Positions 1 through 5,468 of a DNA stretch of 5,468 bases are shown piece after piece (position 1 is the stretch's first letter; each line of letters opens with the position of its first letter). Source of the stretch: Spirochaetia bacterium (GTDB lineage Bacteria; Spirochaetota; Spirochaetia; Treponematales; Breznakiellaceae); the NCBI GenBank assembly GCA_025997675.1, contig BNUX01000115.1, positions 1 through 5,468 on the forward strand, in the 5' to 3' direction. The notes under the pieces were generated by a model. It was not told the origin of the DNA. It searched no databases and saw only the letters and a program-made list of their open reading frames with translations. Made by a program: the position numbers and the translations under genes.

Positions 1-100
1 ACAGACCCGGAAGCAGTTCAATAATACCTTCTCCATCCAGGCTCAGGGTAAATAGGTCGCTCTCTGTCAGTACCCGGTCCTTGTTCCGTTCCTCGCTGTT
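1..100 (-). other. Open frame running off the left edge, different from the frame of the zinc-ribbon gene
   Basis: After a TAA at 101-103 this frame stays open for 33 codons to the window edge and reads like ordinary protein (for example LFTLSLDGEGIIELL), while the annotated frame over the same bases gives a Gly/Arg/Pro-rich tail. The same frame before the TAA also reads sensibly from 175 to 104 (AERNAFRAAWVSGR). No ATG, GTG or TTG lies in frame after the TAA, so I cannot call it a gene; it may be the remains of a GC-rich gene or a further core block that was broken when the AT-rich cassette was placed next to it. Confidence 0.3.
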
Positions 101-671
101 TTACCTCCCCGACACCCACGCCGCCCGAAACGCGTTCCTTTCGGCTTCCGCTACCGTTTTCTTTTTCCAGCTTTTTCATTGCATCAAATTCTATTTCAAA
201 ACCACAATTCTTGCAAGTAAATAAGCCAAATCGCAATTGTATTTTACCTGATTTTCTGGACGGAAGAATATCGTATTGTTTTTCTCCTGATGCATCATCA
301 ATAATTTCTGCATGATATTTTTTTGTTAATACCGCGTTACATTCCGGGCAATAATGTTTTTTGAAGTATAAATAGAACGGATTAGCTTTATATAAAGTTA
401 TAATATCATTTAATCTTTTTTCATATATTTCTATATCGTCAAGTTTGTATTCTTTATCGCATGCTTCGCAATGAAATACATAATATGAAACCTCTACATC
501 ACCTATAAAATCAATATCTATAAAACGGTCAAATTCCTTTGCTTCCGGAGAATGGGTATTAACAATTTTTGTATCCATTCTCGTTTCTAATTTGCTCTGG
601 CAATATGGGCAAAAATGTTTCTTTATAAAGGTATTTGTAGGATTTGTAATTATCAATAAAGAACCCCCCAT
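18..671 (-). CDS. Double zinc-ribbon protein, candidate immunity or partner protein of the giant gene
   Basis: This is a 217-residue cytoplasmic-looking protein with no signal peptide or membrane segment. It contains two copies of the same unit. The first has CPYC at residues 21-24 and CEAC at 68-71; the second has CPEC at 108-111 and CKNC at 153-156. Each pair is preceded by a similar lead (FIKKHFCPYC and YFKKHYCPEC), so residues about 13-79 and 100-165 look like an internal duplication, each probably binding one zinc ion. The start is ATG at 669-671, five bases after an AGGAAG ribosome site that overlaps the giant gene's TAG stop, so the two are probably translated together. Residues 1 to about 170 are encoded by AT-rich DNA. 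The last 45 or so are Gly/Arg-rich, GC-rich and look like out-of-frame reading of other sequence. The position right after a variable tip suggests an immunity protein, but this is inference; a small DNA- or RNA-binding protein is possible. Confidence 0.8.
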   Translation of the reverse strand: MGGSLLIITNPTNTFIKKHFCPYCQSKLETRMDTKIVNTHSPEAKEFDRFIDIDFIGDVEVSYYVFHCEACDKEYKLDDIEIYEKRLNDIITLYKANPFYLYFKKHYCPECNAVLTKKYHAEIIDDASGEKQYDILPSRKSGKIQLRFGLFTCKNCGFEIEFDAMKKLEKENGSGSRKERVSGGVGVGEVKQRGTEQGPGTDRERPIYPEPGWRRYY

Positions 672-676
672 TTTTG

Positions 677-682
677 CTTCCT
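677..682 (-). promoter_or_regulatory. Ribosome binding site of the zinc-ribbon gene, overlapping the giant gene stop
   Basis: The minus strand reads TAGGAAGCAAAAATG: AGGAAG lies five bases before ATG and its first bases are part of the TAG stop. Ribosomes ending the giant protein would finish on this site, which favours coupled translation of tip and downstream gene. Confidence 0.7.
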
Positions 683-1310
683 ATTTTTTCTTTTCTACTC
701 TAAATAGCAACGAACCAGAATAATTCTTATTGTCTGGGAGTGCGTACCTTTCAGTAGAAGGCAAATAAATGCCAAACCTACCACCAATAGAACCAATATC
801 GCCAGTAGCTCCCATTTCAACCCGATATCCATGGCTATTTATTTCAGCTACTCCTCGACCACTCAAAAGAGAGGCTTTTCCGGCAACGCCTAAACTAAAC
901 CCATTCTTATAAGTCAAACCTCCCTGTCCTGTAACAGTTAGAACATCTCCAACGCCTTTAATATTTATGGAAGCATCATCGTTATTCCAAAGGCTTATTT
1001 TCGCATCAGCATGCAACAGGGATATTTTCCCAAAATAACCAATCGTTCCTTCCTTACCACCTTTATTAATTTTTGCTTGTGTTCTTAGGATGTTCTCTGT
1101 ATATAACAGCGTTAAATCAATAGAACCATTTTCTAGTGGAATTTCAGCTGTACGAGCATCATTCCATAAGGAATTCAAATGATTACTCGCGTTAACATCA
1201 CCCGCATCTGATCGCTCCATCAAACCAATTATTTTTCCGATAGCAGACGTTTGTTTAAAAAAATCAAAAAAATCATCTAGAGTTGGAAAAGGAATAAAAA
1301 AATCCTGATA
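681..1310 (-). other. AT-rich variable C-terminal tip of the giant protein (residues about 998-1206)
   Basis: GC drops abruptly from 35/60 at 1321-1380 to 18/60 at 1261-1320 inside one open frame, with no change of frame. The encoded tip begins with an aromatic stretch (FFIPFPTLDDFFDFF, residues 1001-1015), then a helical linker, then Gly-rich alternating segments from about residue 1085 to 1185 with near-repeats such as GKISLLHADAKISLW, then VAGKASLLSGRG, then VEMGATGDIGSIGGRFGIYL. The end is a basic RVEKKK. Similar Gly-rich beta segments occur at the ends of secreted polymorphic proteins that I recall, but I recognise no catalytic motif. The placement (conserved core, then a compositionally foreign tip, then a small compositionally matched gene) is the classic layout of an exchangeable toxin tip. 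Toxicity is unproven. Confidence 0.55.
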
Positions 1311-4301
1311 ATCCCCGTCTGACCGATAGAAGGTATCCGCGAACATGTCCAGCAGGCTCATATCGCCCCGGGACTTCGCATAGGCGTATGCCGCCAGATT
1401 AGCCCCGAGGTAGCCGCTGGTGTCAACGTTCAGCCCTGCGGCAAGCATCCGCTGCGCCATTTCGGTGGACGCCTTAAACGCCTCCCGCGTTTCAAGGTAA
1501 TTGTCTCTGGTGACGACGCCATCTCTATGCGCTTCCCATTGTAGCGTCGCGCCCATTGCGAGTTGCTCTCCGGTGGTCATGTCGTCGCTATAGCCGTTCA
1601 GGGTGACTACCCGTTTTCCATCATCGCGTATTTCGGTTTTTGCCCCTTCGCCGCCATTCCCTCTTTCTAATATCGTATCCCCGTTCAGTATCGAGTCGAG
1701 TAGCGCCTTCGCTTCCTCATCCCCATATCCCCACTGTGTCCGCAATGCGGTAGCCGTCTTCGTCATGTTATCGTTTCGTTTCGCGGCGGCTTCTATCTGA
1801 ATATTCTTCCCCCAGTTGCTCAATCCGTTCATGGCGTTTGCAATGGTACCGTAACTTATATCCGTGCCGCCCATACCAAGCCCCATACTAAAGCCGTCTT
1901 TGCCGAGGTTCATTTCCAGCAGCCCTACCCCGGACGCCTTCGCTACATTAAAGGTAACATTGCCGGTCATCCCGTAGGTTACCCCCGCACCAACCATGCT
2001 ACCCGCAAATTTGTTGAAGTCCCCAATGCTCCCTATCTGCCCGCTGTTAAATCCCAGCACTTTTTCAAAATTGCTGCCAAGGTTCATCTGCCCCAGGGCG
2101 CCCGCCGTGAAGGTTCCCGCCCCCGCTGCCGCCACACTTGCCCAGGTCGCCGTACTGCCCATTGCCGAAGTAAAGCTTTTACTATTAAACGACAAGCTCC
2201 CGTTCTTTATCTCAAACGAGTTGATCGCCGTGTTCGCTACCGTGGTTAGCGCCGCCTGCCCAACGCTGCTCGCCGCCTGGAGCGCTATTTTGGTAGCGGC
2301 ACTTGTGTTACTTGCCGTAATAAGCCCGTTTATCCCGCCGTCGTTTAAAAAATTACCGGTTTGAACTTGCGTGCCGCTGTCAATAACGGTTTGCCCCACG
2401 CCGCTGTCGGCAATTTGCCCCATCCCGCTAAACAGCGCGCCGACTCCGATATTTAGCGCAGATGTCACCACGAGTTTCCCCAGCTCCAGCCCCACTTCCT
2501 GCACCGTCTTATAACCCCCACCCAGGTCAAGGCCCCCAAACATCACATCGTCTATCATCCCTATCGCGCTACTGGCCACCGGACCCGCCACCAAGCCCAC
2601 CGCCGCTCCTACTATCGACATCGCCATATCCGTTACGCTCCGCACCGTCGGCGCTTTAAACCAGCTCCCGGTATCGTCCCATATCCGCTTGTCGTACATC
2701 GGCAGGGCCAGTTCCTTCATCCCCTTCCCCGCTACTATGCTGTTCCACTGGAAGTCCAGCATAATTCGCCCCATCTCCCCGATTCCCGCACTCGCCACAT
2801 TGCTCTCTCGGCCCTGCTCCAGGTCAAGGGCGTCCTCTTGCTTGAACACCGGCGCGTACCCGATATGCCGCCCCAGTTTCCCGTCCCTCAGGGACACATA
2901 TTTCACACTCAGGTCGTAGTATTCCTCCCTCTCCCCCTCGCTCATCTCCTCTTTTTCGCCTAATTCCTTCATCCGTTTGACCCCGGCGTTTTCCTTCCCA
3001 TCCACCTCATCCGGGTTCCGCGGGATGTCCAGGTTCAGCGTGTACCCCTTCTCGTCCGTTCTCCCAAACACGTCATCGCTCCAGGCCTGCATGTCACGCT
3101 GCGCCTGTGCCACCAGCATCATGATCCCGTAGTCGTCTATCCCTTCCAGTCCGGCATCATCCAGCCTTACCGATATCACCGCGTCCGCGGTCCGGAAGTC
3201 CTCGTACATATGAACCGTCTGCTTATTCTTGATGTTCTTTACCACCGTGGAGCCCACGATCATCTCACGGCTGATATACTCTCCCTTCACCGTGTACCCG
3301 TTGTTCTGCACCATGCTGATTTCCCAGTCCTTCATCCCCTTGTTTTCTGCCATAAGCCGCTCTCGGTAGCTTTTCCTCATCTCCGTTAGCTGCTTCTGCG
3401 CCGCCGCCGCCGCAAGCCGACTCGCCACCGCTCGCCGGTCTGTGCTTATCCCTTCCAGCGCCTTCTGCGCCGCTATCAGGGAACTGGTGTCCGCGTTCCG
3501 CTTAATTCCCCGCTGTACCACTCCCGCGCTTCCCGCTATGCGTCCGTTCAGGCTCCCCGCATAATCCATCAGGCCCGCCAGGTTTGTGTCCGCCAGCATC
3601 CGGTCAATATACCCGTCCGCATCAAATCCCTGGTCTCTCAGCGATAGCCGCGACGTGTCCTGCGCCGCGCTCAGGCTTCGCGCTATCACCGTTTGGACGT
3701 CCGCTCCCGATTCTTTCAATATCCCGTAGTTCGCATAGTTCGCCGCGTACAAATACTGCTCGGTCATCCAGTCGTCTTTGTCTTCAAGAAACGCCATATA
3801 ACTTTCACGCCACGCTTCATCACGCTCCGCGTATGTCTTGGCGAAGTTCTCTCGCCAGGCAAAGTATTCCCGGTTTATCCGCCCTTCCGCCTCGGTCCAT
3901 TCCTCCCCCGACTTCCGGATGATTATCCCCATCTGCGCAGCCCATTCCTTCATCTGCGTATCAAAGTCCCGCATCACCAGGTCCCACTCCCGCTCTTTCA
4001 CCTGCCGCTGCGCTTCCTGCGCGTGGCTAAGGGTAGTGAGCATCGTCCCTTTCAGGTTTTCCAGCGATTCTACCAGGTAGTCCTCCGCACTCCGGCTGTA
4101 ATCGGTCATCGCCGATACCGTCGTCGCAAACCGTTCCGCGTATAGTGCCTGTATGTTCCGGTCATGCCGCCTTTGGTACCACGATCCCGCTCCGTAGGCC
4201 GTCCGGGCGTACCCACGCAGTTCCGTTTTCAGCGCTTCAGTGTACGCCTGTCCAGGAATGGGATTATTCGGATTTGAATTTTTGGTACCAACAATTTGCA
4301 C
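681..4301 (-). CDS. Giant mosaic protein with conserved core and variable C-terminal tip (polymorphic-toxin-like)
   Basis: This is a 1206-residue protein of unknown function. The start is GTG at 4299-4301, the only start between the in-frame TGA at 4308-4310 and the conserved-looking part; it overlaps the lipoprotein stop (TAGTG) and has GGTGAAG at 4306-4312. Residues 1-13 are AT-rich coding. Residues 45-190 are long charged helices rich in Trp and Glu (likely coiled coil). Residues 280-325 are Ala/Arg-rich helix. Residues 370-550 are mixed. Residues 555-585 and 605-630 are hydrophobic Gly/Ala segments that could insert in a membrane, and 655-830 are Ala/Gly/Ser-rich. Residues 907-955 carry QWEAHRDG and a TEMAQRM helix. 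From about residue 1000 to the end the DNA is AT-rich and the protein becomes Gly-rich and beta-like. There is no signal peptide at the N-terminus. The core resembles very large spirochaetal proteins from memory only. The stop is TAG at 681-683. The gene is real; its role as a delivered toxin is inference. Confidence 0.88.
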   Translation of the reverse strand: MQIVGTKNSNPNNPIPGQAYTEALKTELRGYARTAYGAGSWYQRRHDRNIQALYAERFATTVSAMTDYSRSAEDYLVESLENLKGTMLTTLSHAQEAQRQVKEREWDLVMRDFDTQMKEWAAQMGIIIRKSGEEWTEAEGRINREYFAWRENFAKTYAERDEAWRESYMAFLEDKDDWMTEQYLYAANYANYGILKESGADVQTVIARSLSAAQDTSRLSLRDQGFDADGYIDRMLADTNLAGLMDYAGSLNGRIAGSAGVVQRGIKRNADTSSLIAAQKALEGISTDRRAVASRLAAAAAQKQLTEMRKSYRERLMAENKGMKDWEISMVQNNGYTVKGEYISREMIVGSTVVKNIKNKQTVHMYEDFRTADAVISVRLDDAGLEGIDDYGIMMLVAQAQRDMQAWSDDVFGRTDEKGYTLNLDIPRNPDEVDGKENAGVKRMKELGEKEEMSEGEREEYYDLSVKYVSLRDGKLGRHIGYAPVFKQEDALDLEQGRESNVASAGIGEMGRIMLDFQWNSIVAGKGMKELALPMYDKRIWDDTGSWFKAPTVRSVTDMAMSIVGAAVGLVAGPVASSAIGMIDDVMFGGLDLGGGYKTVQEVGLELGKLVVTSALNIGVGALFSGMGQIADSGVGQTVIDSGTQVQTGNFLNDGGINGLITASNTSAATKIALQAASSVGQAALTTVANTAINSFEIKNGSLSFNSKSFTSAMGSTATWASVAAAGAGTFTAGALGQMNLGSNFEKVLGFNSGQIGSIGDFNKFAGSMVGAGVTYGMTGNVTFNVAKASGVGLLEMNLGKDGFSMGLGMGGTDISYGTIANAMNGLSNWGKNIQIEAAAKRNDNMTKTATALRTQWGYGDEEAKALLDSILNGDTILERGNGGEGAKTEIRDDGKRVVTLNGYSDDMTTGEQLAMGATLQWEAHRDGVVTRDNYLETREAFKASTEMAQRMLAAGLNVDTSGYLGANLAAYAYAKSRGDMSLLDMFADTFYRSDGDYQDFFIPFPTLDDFFDFFKQTSAIGKIIGLMERSDAGDVNASNHLNSLWNDARTAEIPLENGSIDLTLLYTENILRTQAKINKGGKEGTIGYFGKISLLHADAKISLWNNDDASINIKGVGDVLTVTGQGGLTYKNGFSLGVAGKASLLSGRGVAEINSHGYRVEMGATGDIGSIGGRFGIYLPSTERYALPDNKNYSGSLLFRVEKKK
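2155..2282 (-). repeat. Direct repeat copy A, inside the giant gene (residues about 674-716)
   Basis: This matches 5341-5468 with the same orientation and no gaps over 128 bases, with five mismatches (paired with positions 5376, 5382, 5384, 5392 and 5461). The left limit is where identity ends; the right limit is set by the window edge, so the true repeat may be longer. Confidence 0.93.
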
Positions 4302-4312
4302 TATTCTTCACC
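4299..4312 (-). promoter_or_regulatory. Coupled stop-start (TAGTG) with ribosome site for the giant gene
   Basis: The minus strand reads GGTGAAGAATAGTG. The lipoprotein TAG and the giant-gene GTG share one G, and GGTGAAG at 4306-4312 is a fair ribosome site. This supports GTG as the start and suggests that giant-protein output depends on translation of the lipoprotein. Confidence 0.65.
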
Positions 4313-5008
4313 TGTTATAAAAACATATTTAGATTTATCAGTTGGCCTGCTAATATCAATTTTACCAGATGTATCTACGGTTAAAATATAATCTGGAATA
4401 ACATGTGTTTTATACGGAAATGTTTTGTACCAGTCCTCGCCTTCTAATTCTATCAATCCAAATGAGTTTCTAATTTCTTTTGTTGGGTAAAATGTACCTG
4501 TTTCTTCCCATAAATCTTCCACGCTAAGTATATACTCATCTTTTGTTTCAAAAGTTTTTACATCATAAATATGACATAATACTCCTTCACCCGTGCGTTC
4601 GGGATACTCGGTGTATATGATGTTTTTTTCGATACCGGTAAAAAAAGTTGAAGGATCCTCCTTCAAACTATCACCGAGAATAACAAGAGAAAATCTCCAT
4701 TTTATGTCAGGTAAATGTCGGGAACTACCCCCATGTTTTGAGTCGACAACATCAAATTCTTCTGCCGGTATAACTTCTCCGATAAGCGAGTTTAATAGCG
4801 ATGGGTTATCATCATCAAAATATGCATTGACTGCCTGCTCAAATGTTACATCGCGAGTGGTAGATACAACCGTCTGCGAAACTATATCAACAGCAGGTGA
4901 TTGGTTATCATCAATTACAACAGGCAGGGAATCGATTTGTGATTGCTTTTTTTCACAAGCGGTAATCATAAACACCAACACCACCAAAATATAACACACT
5001 CGATTCAT
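4301..5008 (-). CDS. Putative lipoprotein, candidate periplasmic immunity protein
   Basis: This is a 235-residue protein with a short N-terminal hydrophobic segment (residues 4-17) and the lipobox I15-T16-A17-C18, so signal peptidase II should cut before Cys18 and leave a lipid-anchored mature protein of about 218 residues in the cell envelope. ATG at 5006-5008 is chosen because AAGGGAG at 5015-5021 lies six bases upstream; the TTG one codon earlier would be too close. The mature part is acidic, has no Cys-rich motif, and shows no domain that I recognise. Its ribosome site overlaps the stop of the M23 remnant and its own TAG stop overlaps the GTG of the giant gene, so it belongs to the same transcript. 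The DNA is AT-rich (17/60 GC at 4501-4560), matching the M23 remnant rather than the giant core. A natural guess is that it protected against the M23 tip in the periplasm. It could equally be an accessory surface lipoprotein. Confidence 0.82.
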   Translation of the reverse strand: MNRVCYILVVLVFMITACEKKQSQIDSLPVVIDDNQSPAVDIVSQTVVSTTRDVTFEQAVNAYFDDDNPSLLNSLIGEVIPAEEFDVVDSKHGGSSRHLPDIKWRFSLVILGDSLKEDPSTFFTGIEKNIIYTEYPERTGEGVLCHIYDVKTFETKDEYILSVEDLWEETGTFYPTKEIRNSFGLIELEGEDWYKTFPYKTHVIPDYILTVDTSGKIDISRPTDKSKYVFITGEE

Positions 5009-5014
5009 CAAAGA

Positions 5015-5021
5015 CTCCCTT
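5015..5021 (-). promoter_or_regulatory. Ribosome binding site of the lipoprotein, overlapping the M23 remnant stop
   Basis: AAGGGAG lies six bases before ATG 5006-5008 and shares its first bases with the TAA that ends the M23 frame. It decides for ATG over the upstream TTG. The same stop-over-ribosome-site arrangement is seen before the zinc-ribbon gene. Confidence 0.7.
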
Positions 5022-5335
5022 ATCTGCTGCTGTTATAAGTTCGGGCATCACTGGTATGTCCATAATTAATGCCCTGTAAAAGTATCAGGGGATCGTAATA
5101 CTGCCGACCACCGTAATACGTTGATGATTTTATTTCCGGCGTATATTGAGTCGACAACTGCTGTAACCAGGGACTCCCTCTGGCATTGGTTGAAATATCA
5201 GTATGCAGATGTGCAGCTCCTCCCCAGGTACCGGTATTACCCGATAAACCAAGCACTGTTGAGCTTGTTATCACACTTCTATCTGTTACGCTTGTTGATG
5301 ACAAATGCAGCATCCTCTGGACTATATCATCCGTA
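5020..5335 (-). pseudogene. M23 (LytM-type) peptidase domain remnant, back half only
   Basis: The frame ending at TAA 5020-5022 encodes the second half of an M23 zinc endopeptidase domain, a family that cuts peptidoglycan cross-bridges or peptide stems. Counting from the ATG at 5311-5313, residues 2-6 are LHLSS, which matches the family's (Y/M)xHLSS with its active-site His. Residues 19-28 (TVLGLSGNTG) match the V-x-G-x-x-G-x-x-G-x-T-G turn, residues 35-37 (HLH) are the HxH metal site, and YYDPLILL near the end matches the usual closing DP motif. The front half with the HxxxD zinc ligands is missing. The frame runs open upstream to a TAA at 5365-5367, and homology is lost beyond about 5335, where it meets a core-gene copy in another frame. 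The ATG at 5313 has no well-spaced ribosome site. The piece is therefore probably inactive and not an independent gene. It lies just upstream of the lipoprotein. Confidence 0.65.
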
Positions 5336-5468
5336 CGTTGCTGCCCATTGCCGAAGTAAAGCTTTTACTATTAAATGACAATCCCCCGTTCCTTATCTCA
5401 AACGAGTTGATCGCCGTGTTCGCTACCGTGGTTAGCGCCGCCTGCCCAACGCTGCTCGCCACCTGGAG
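5322..5468 (-). pseudogene. 3' end of a second core-gene copy, broken after the shared segment (partial, enters at right edge)
   Basis: Read on the minus strand from 5468, this stretch encodes the same protein as residues about 674-716 of the giant gene, in frame and with only three amino-acid differences (A676V, K699R, S702G). After the shared SAMGS it diverges and meets a TAG stop at 5322-5324 within six codons. The full giant protein continues for nearly 500 residues after this point, so the upstream copy is truncated. How much of its 5' part survives lies outside the window. It could be a full-length upstream paralogue that lost its end, or a short core scrap left by recombination. An assembly join at a repeated sequence would look the same. 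Confidence 0.7.
5341..5468 (-). repeat. Direct repeat copy B, at the right edge
   Basis: This is the second copy of the core segment, 3186 bases from copy A and 123/128 identical. It could serve as a site for homologous recombination that would delete or loop out the M23 remnant, the lipoprotein and the first 60 percent of the giant gene. Confidence 0.93.

Noticed and set aside
660..720. A rho-independent terminator or promoter between the giant gene and the zinc-ribbon gene
   Set aside because: There is only a T/A-rich run without a stable inverted repeat, and the genes are ten bases apart with a ribosome site in the gap.
1996..2364. Plus-strand open frame of 122 codons, Pro/Ala/Leu-rich
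   Set aside because: It is opposite the giant gene in a GC-rich stretch that has few stop codons. Its composition is that of a reverse reading, with no ribosome site or motif.
3584..4145. Overlapping plus-strand open frames of 112, 150 and 80 codons
   Set aside because: They lie wholly opposite the giant gene's N-terminal helices, overlap one another and look like reverse readings.
4593..4994. Plus-strand open frame of 133 codons opposite the lipoprotein
   Set aside because: The minus-strand frame has a ribosome site, a signal peptide and a lipobox; the plus frame has none.
5020..5313. M23 remnant as an intact independent 97-residue gene
   Set aside because: The ATG lies inside the domain, the purine-rich bases touch the ATG with no spacing, and the first-half zinc ligands are absent. 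It is better described as a remnant.
5121..5378. Plus-strand open frame of 85 codons at the right edge
   Set aside because: It runs across the M23 remnant and the core copy, both of which have clear minus-strand protein similarity.
1..5468. Insertion sequence, integron or phage attachment site explaining the mosaic
   Set aside because: No transposase or integrase frame, terminal inverted repeats or target duplication were seen. The borders share only very short sequence, which fits homologous or illegitimate recombination better.

Overview
Everything that looks real in this window is on the minus strand and is read from high to low coordinates. It is a tight run of accessory genes that resembles a polymorphic-toxin or surface-protein variation locus. 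In reading order it holds: (1) the end of a core-protein copy that enters from the right edge (5468 to 5322); (2) the back half of an M23 (LytM-type) peptidase domain that has lost its front half and its frame (about 5335 to 5020); (3) a lipoprotein with a clear lipobox (5008 to 4301); (4) a 1206-residue giant protein starting at GTG (4301 to 681); (5) a double zinc-ribbon protein (671 to 18); (6) at the left edge, a GC-rich scrap whose best-looking reading frame is not that of the annotated gene.

The main result is a mosaic. GC-rich blocks alternate with AT-rich blocks, and the boundaries are sharp. Blocks 1 to about 160, about 1310 to 4262 and about 5337 to 5468 are GC-rich. Blocks about 160 to 1310 and 4262 to 5337 are AT-rich. 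Hand counts on 60-base lines give 21/60 GC at 241-300, 18/60 at 1261-1320, 35/60 at 1321-1380, 40/60 at 3421-3480, 36/60 at 4201-4260, 19/60 at 4261-4320, 17/60 at 4501-4560 and 39/60 at 5401-5460. The last 128 bases are a second copy (123/128 identical, no gaps) of the middle of the giant gene. This suggests repeating units of conserved GC-rich core, AT-rich variable tip, and AT-rich small gene, the layout known for polymorphic toxin and immunity cassettes. Toxin and immunity roles are inferred from layout; no toxin domain was recognised.

In the upstream unit the core copy stops six codons after leaving the shared segment. Removing five bases (5336-5340) would put the core in frame with the M23 remnant, so this unit appears to be a decayed or displaced tip. 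Its lipoprotein partner is intact and overlaps the giant gene's start by one base (TAGTG).

Organism: the giant core (Trp-rich helical N-terminal part, hydrophobic Ala/Gly middle, EAHRDG-type motif, variable end) reminds me of very large proteins of host-associated spirochaetes such as Treponema, and the lipoprotein and M23 partners fit. This is recall of a family look, not a search, so the assignment is tentative. I see no tRNA, rRNA, CRISPR, insertion sequence, convincing promoter or terminator, and no gene-free stretch over 300 bases.
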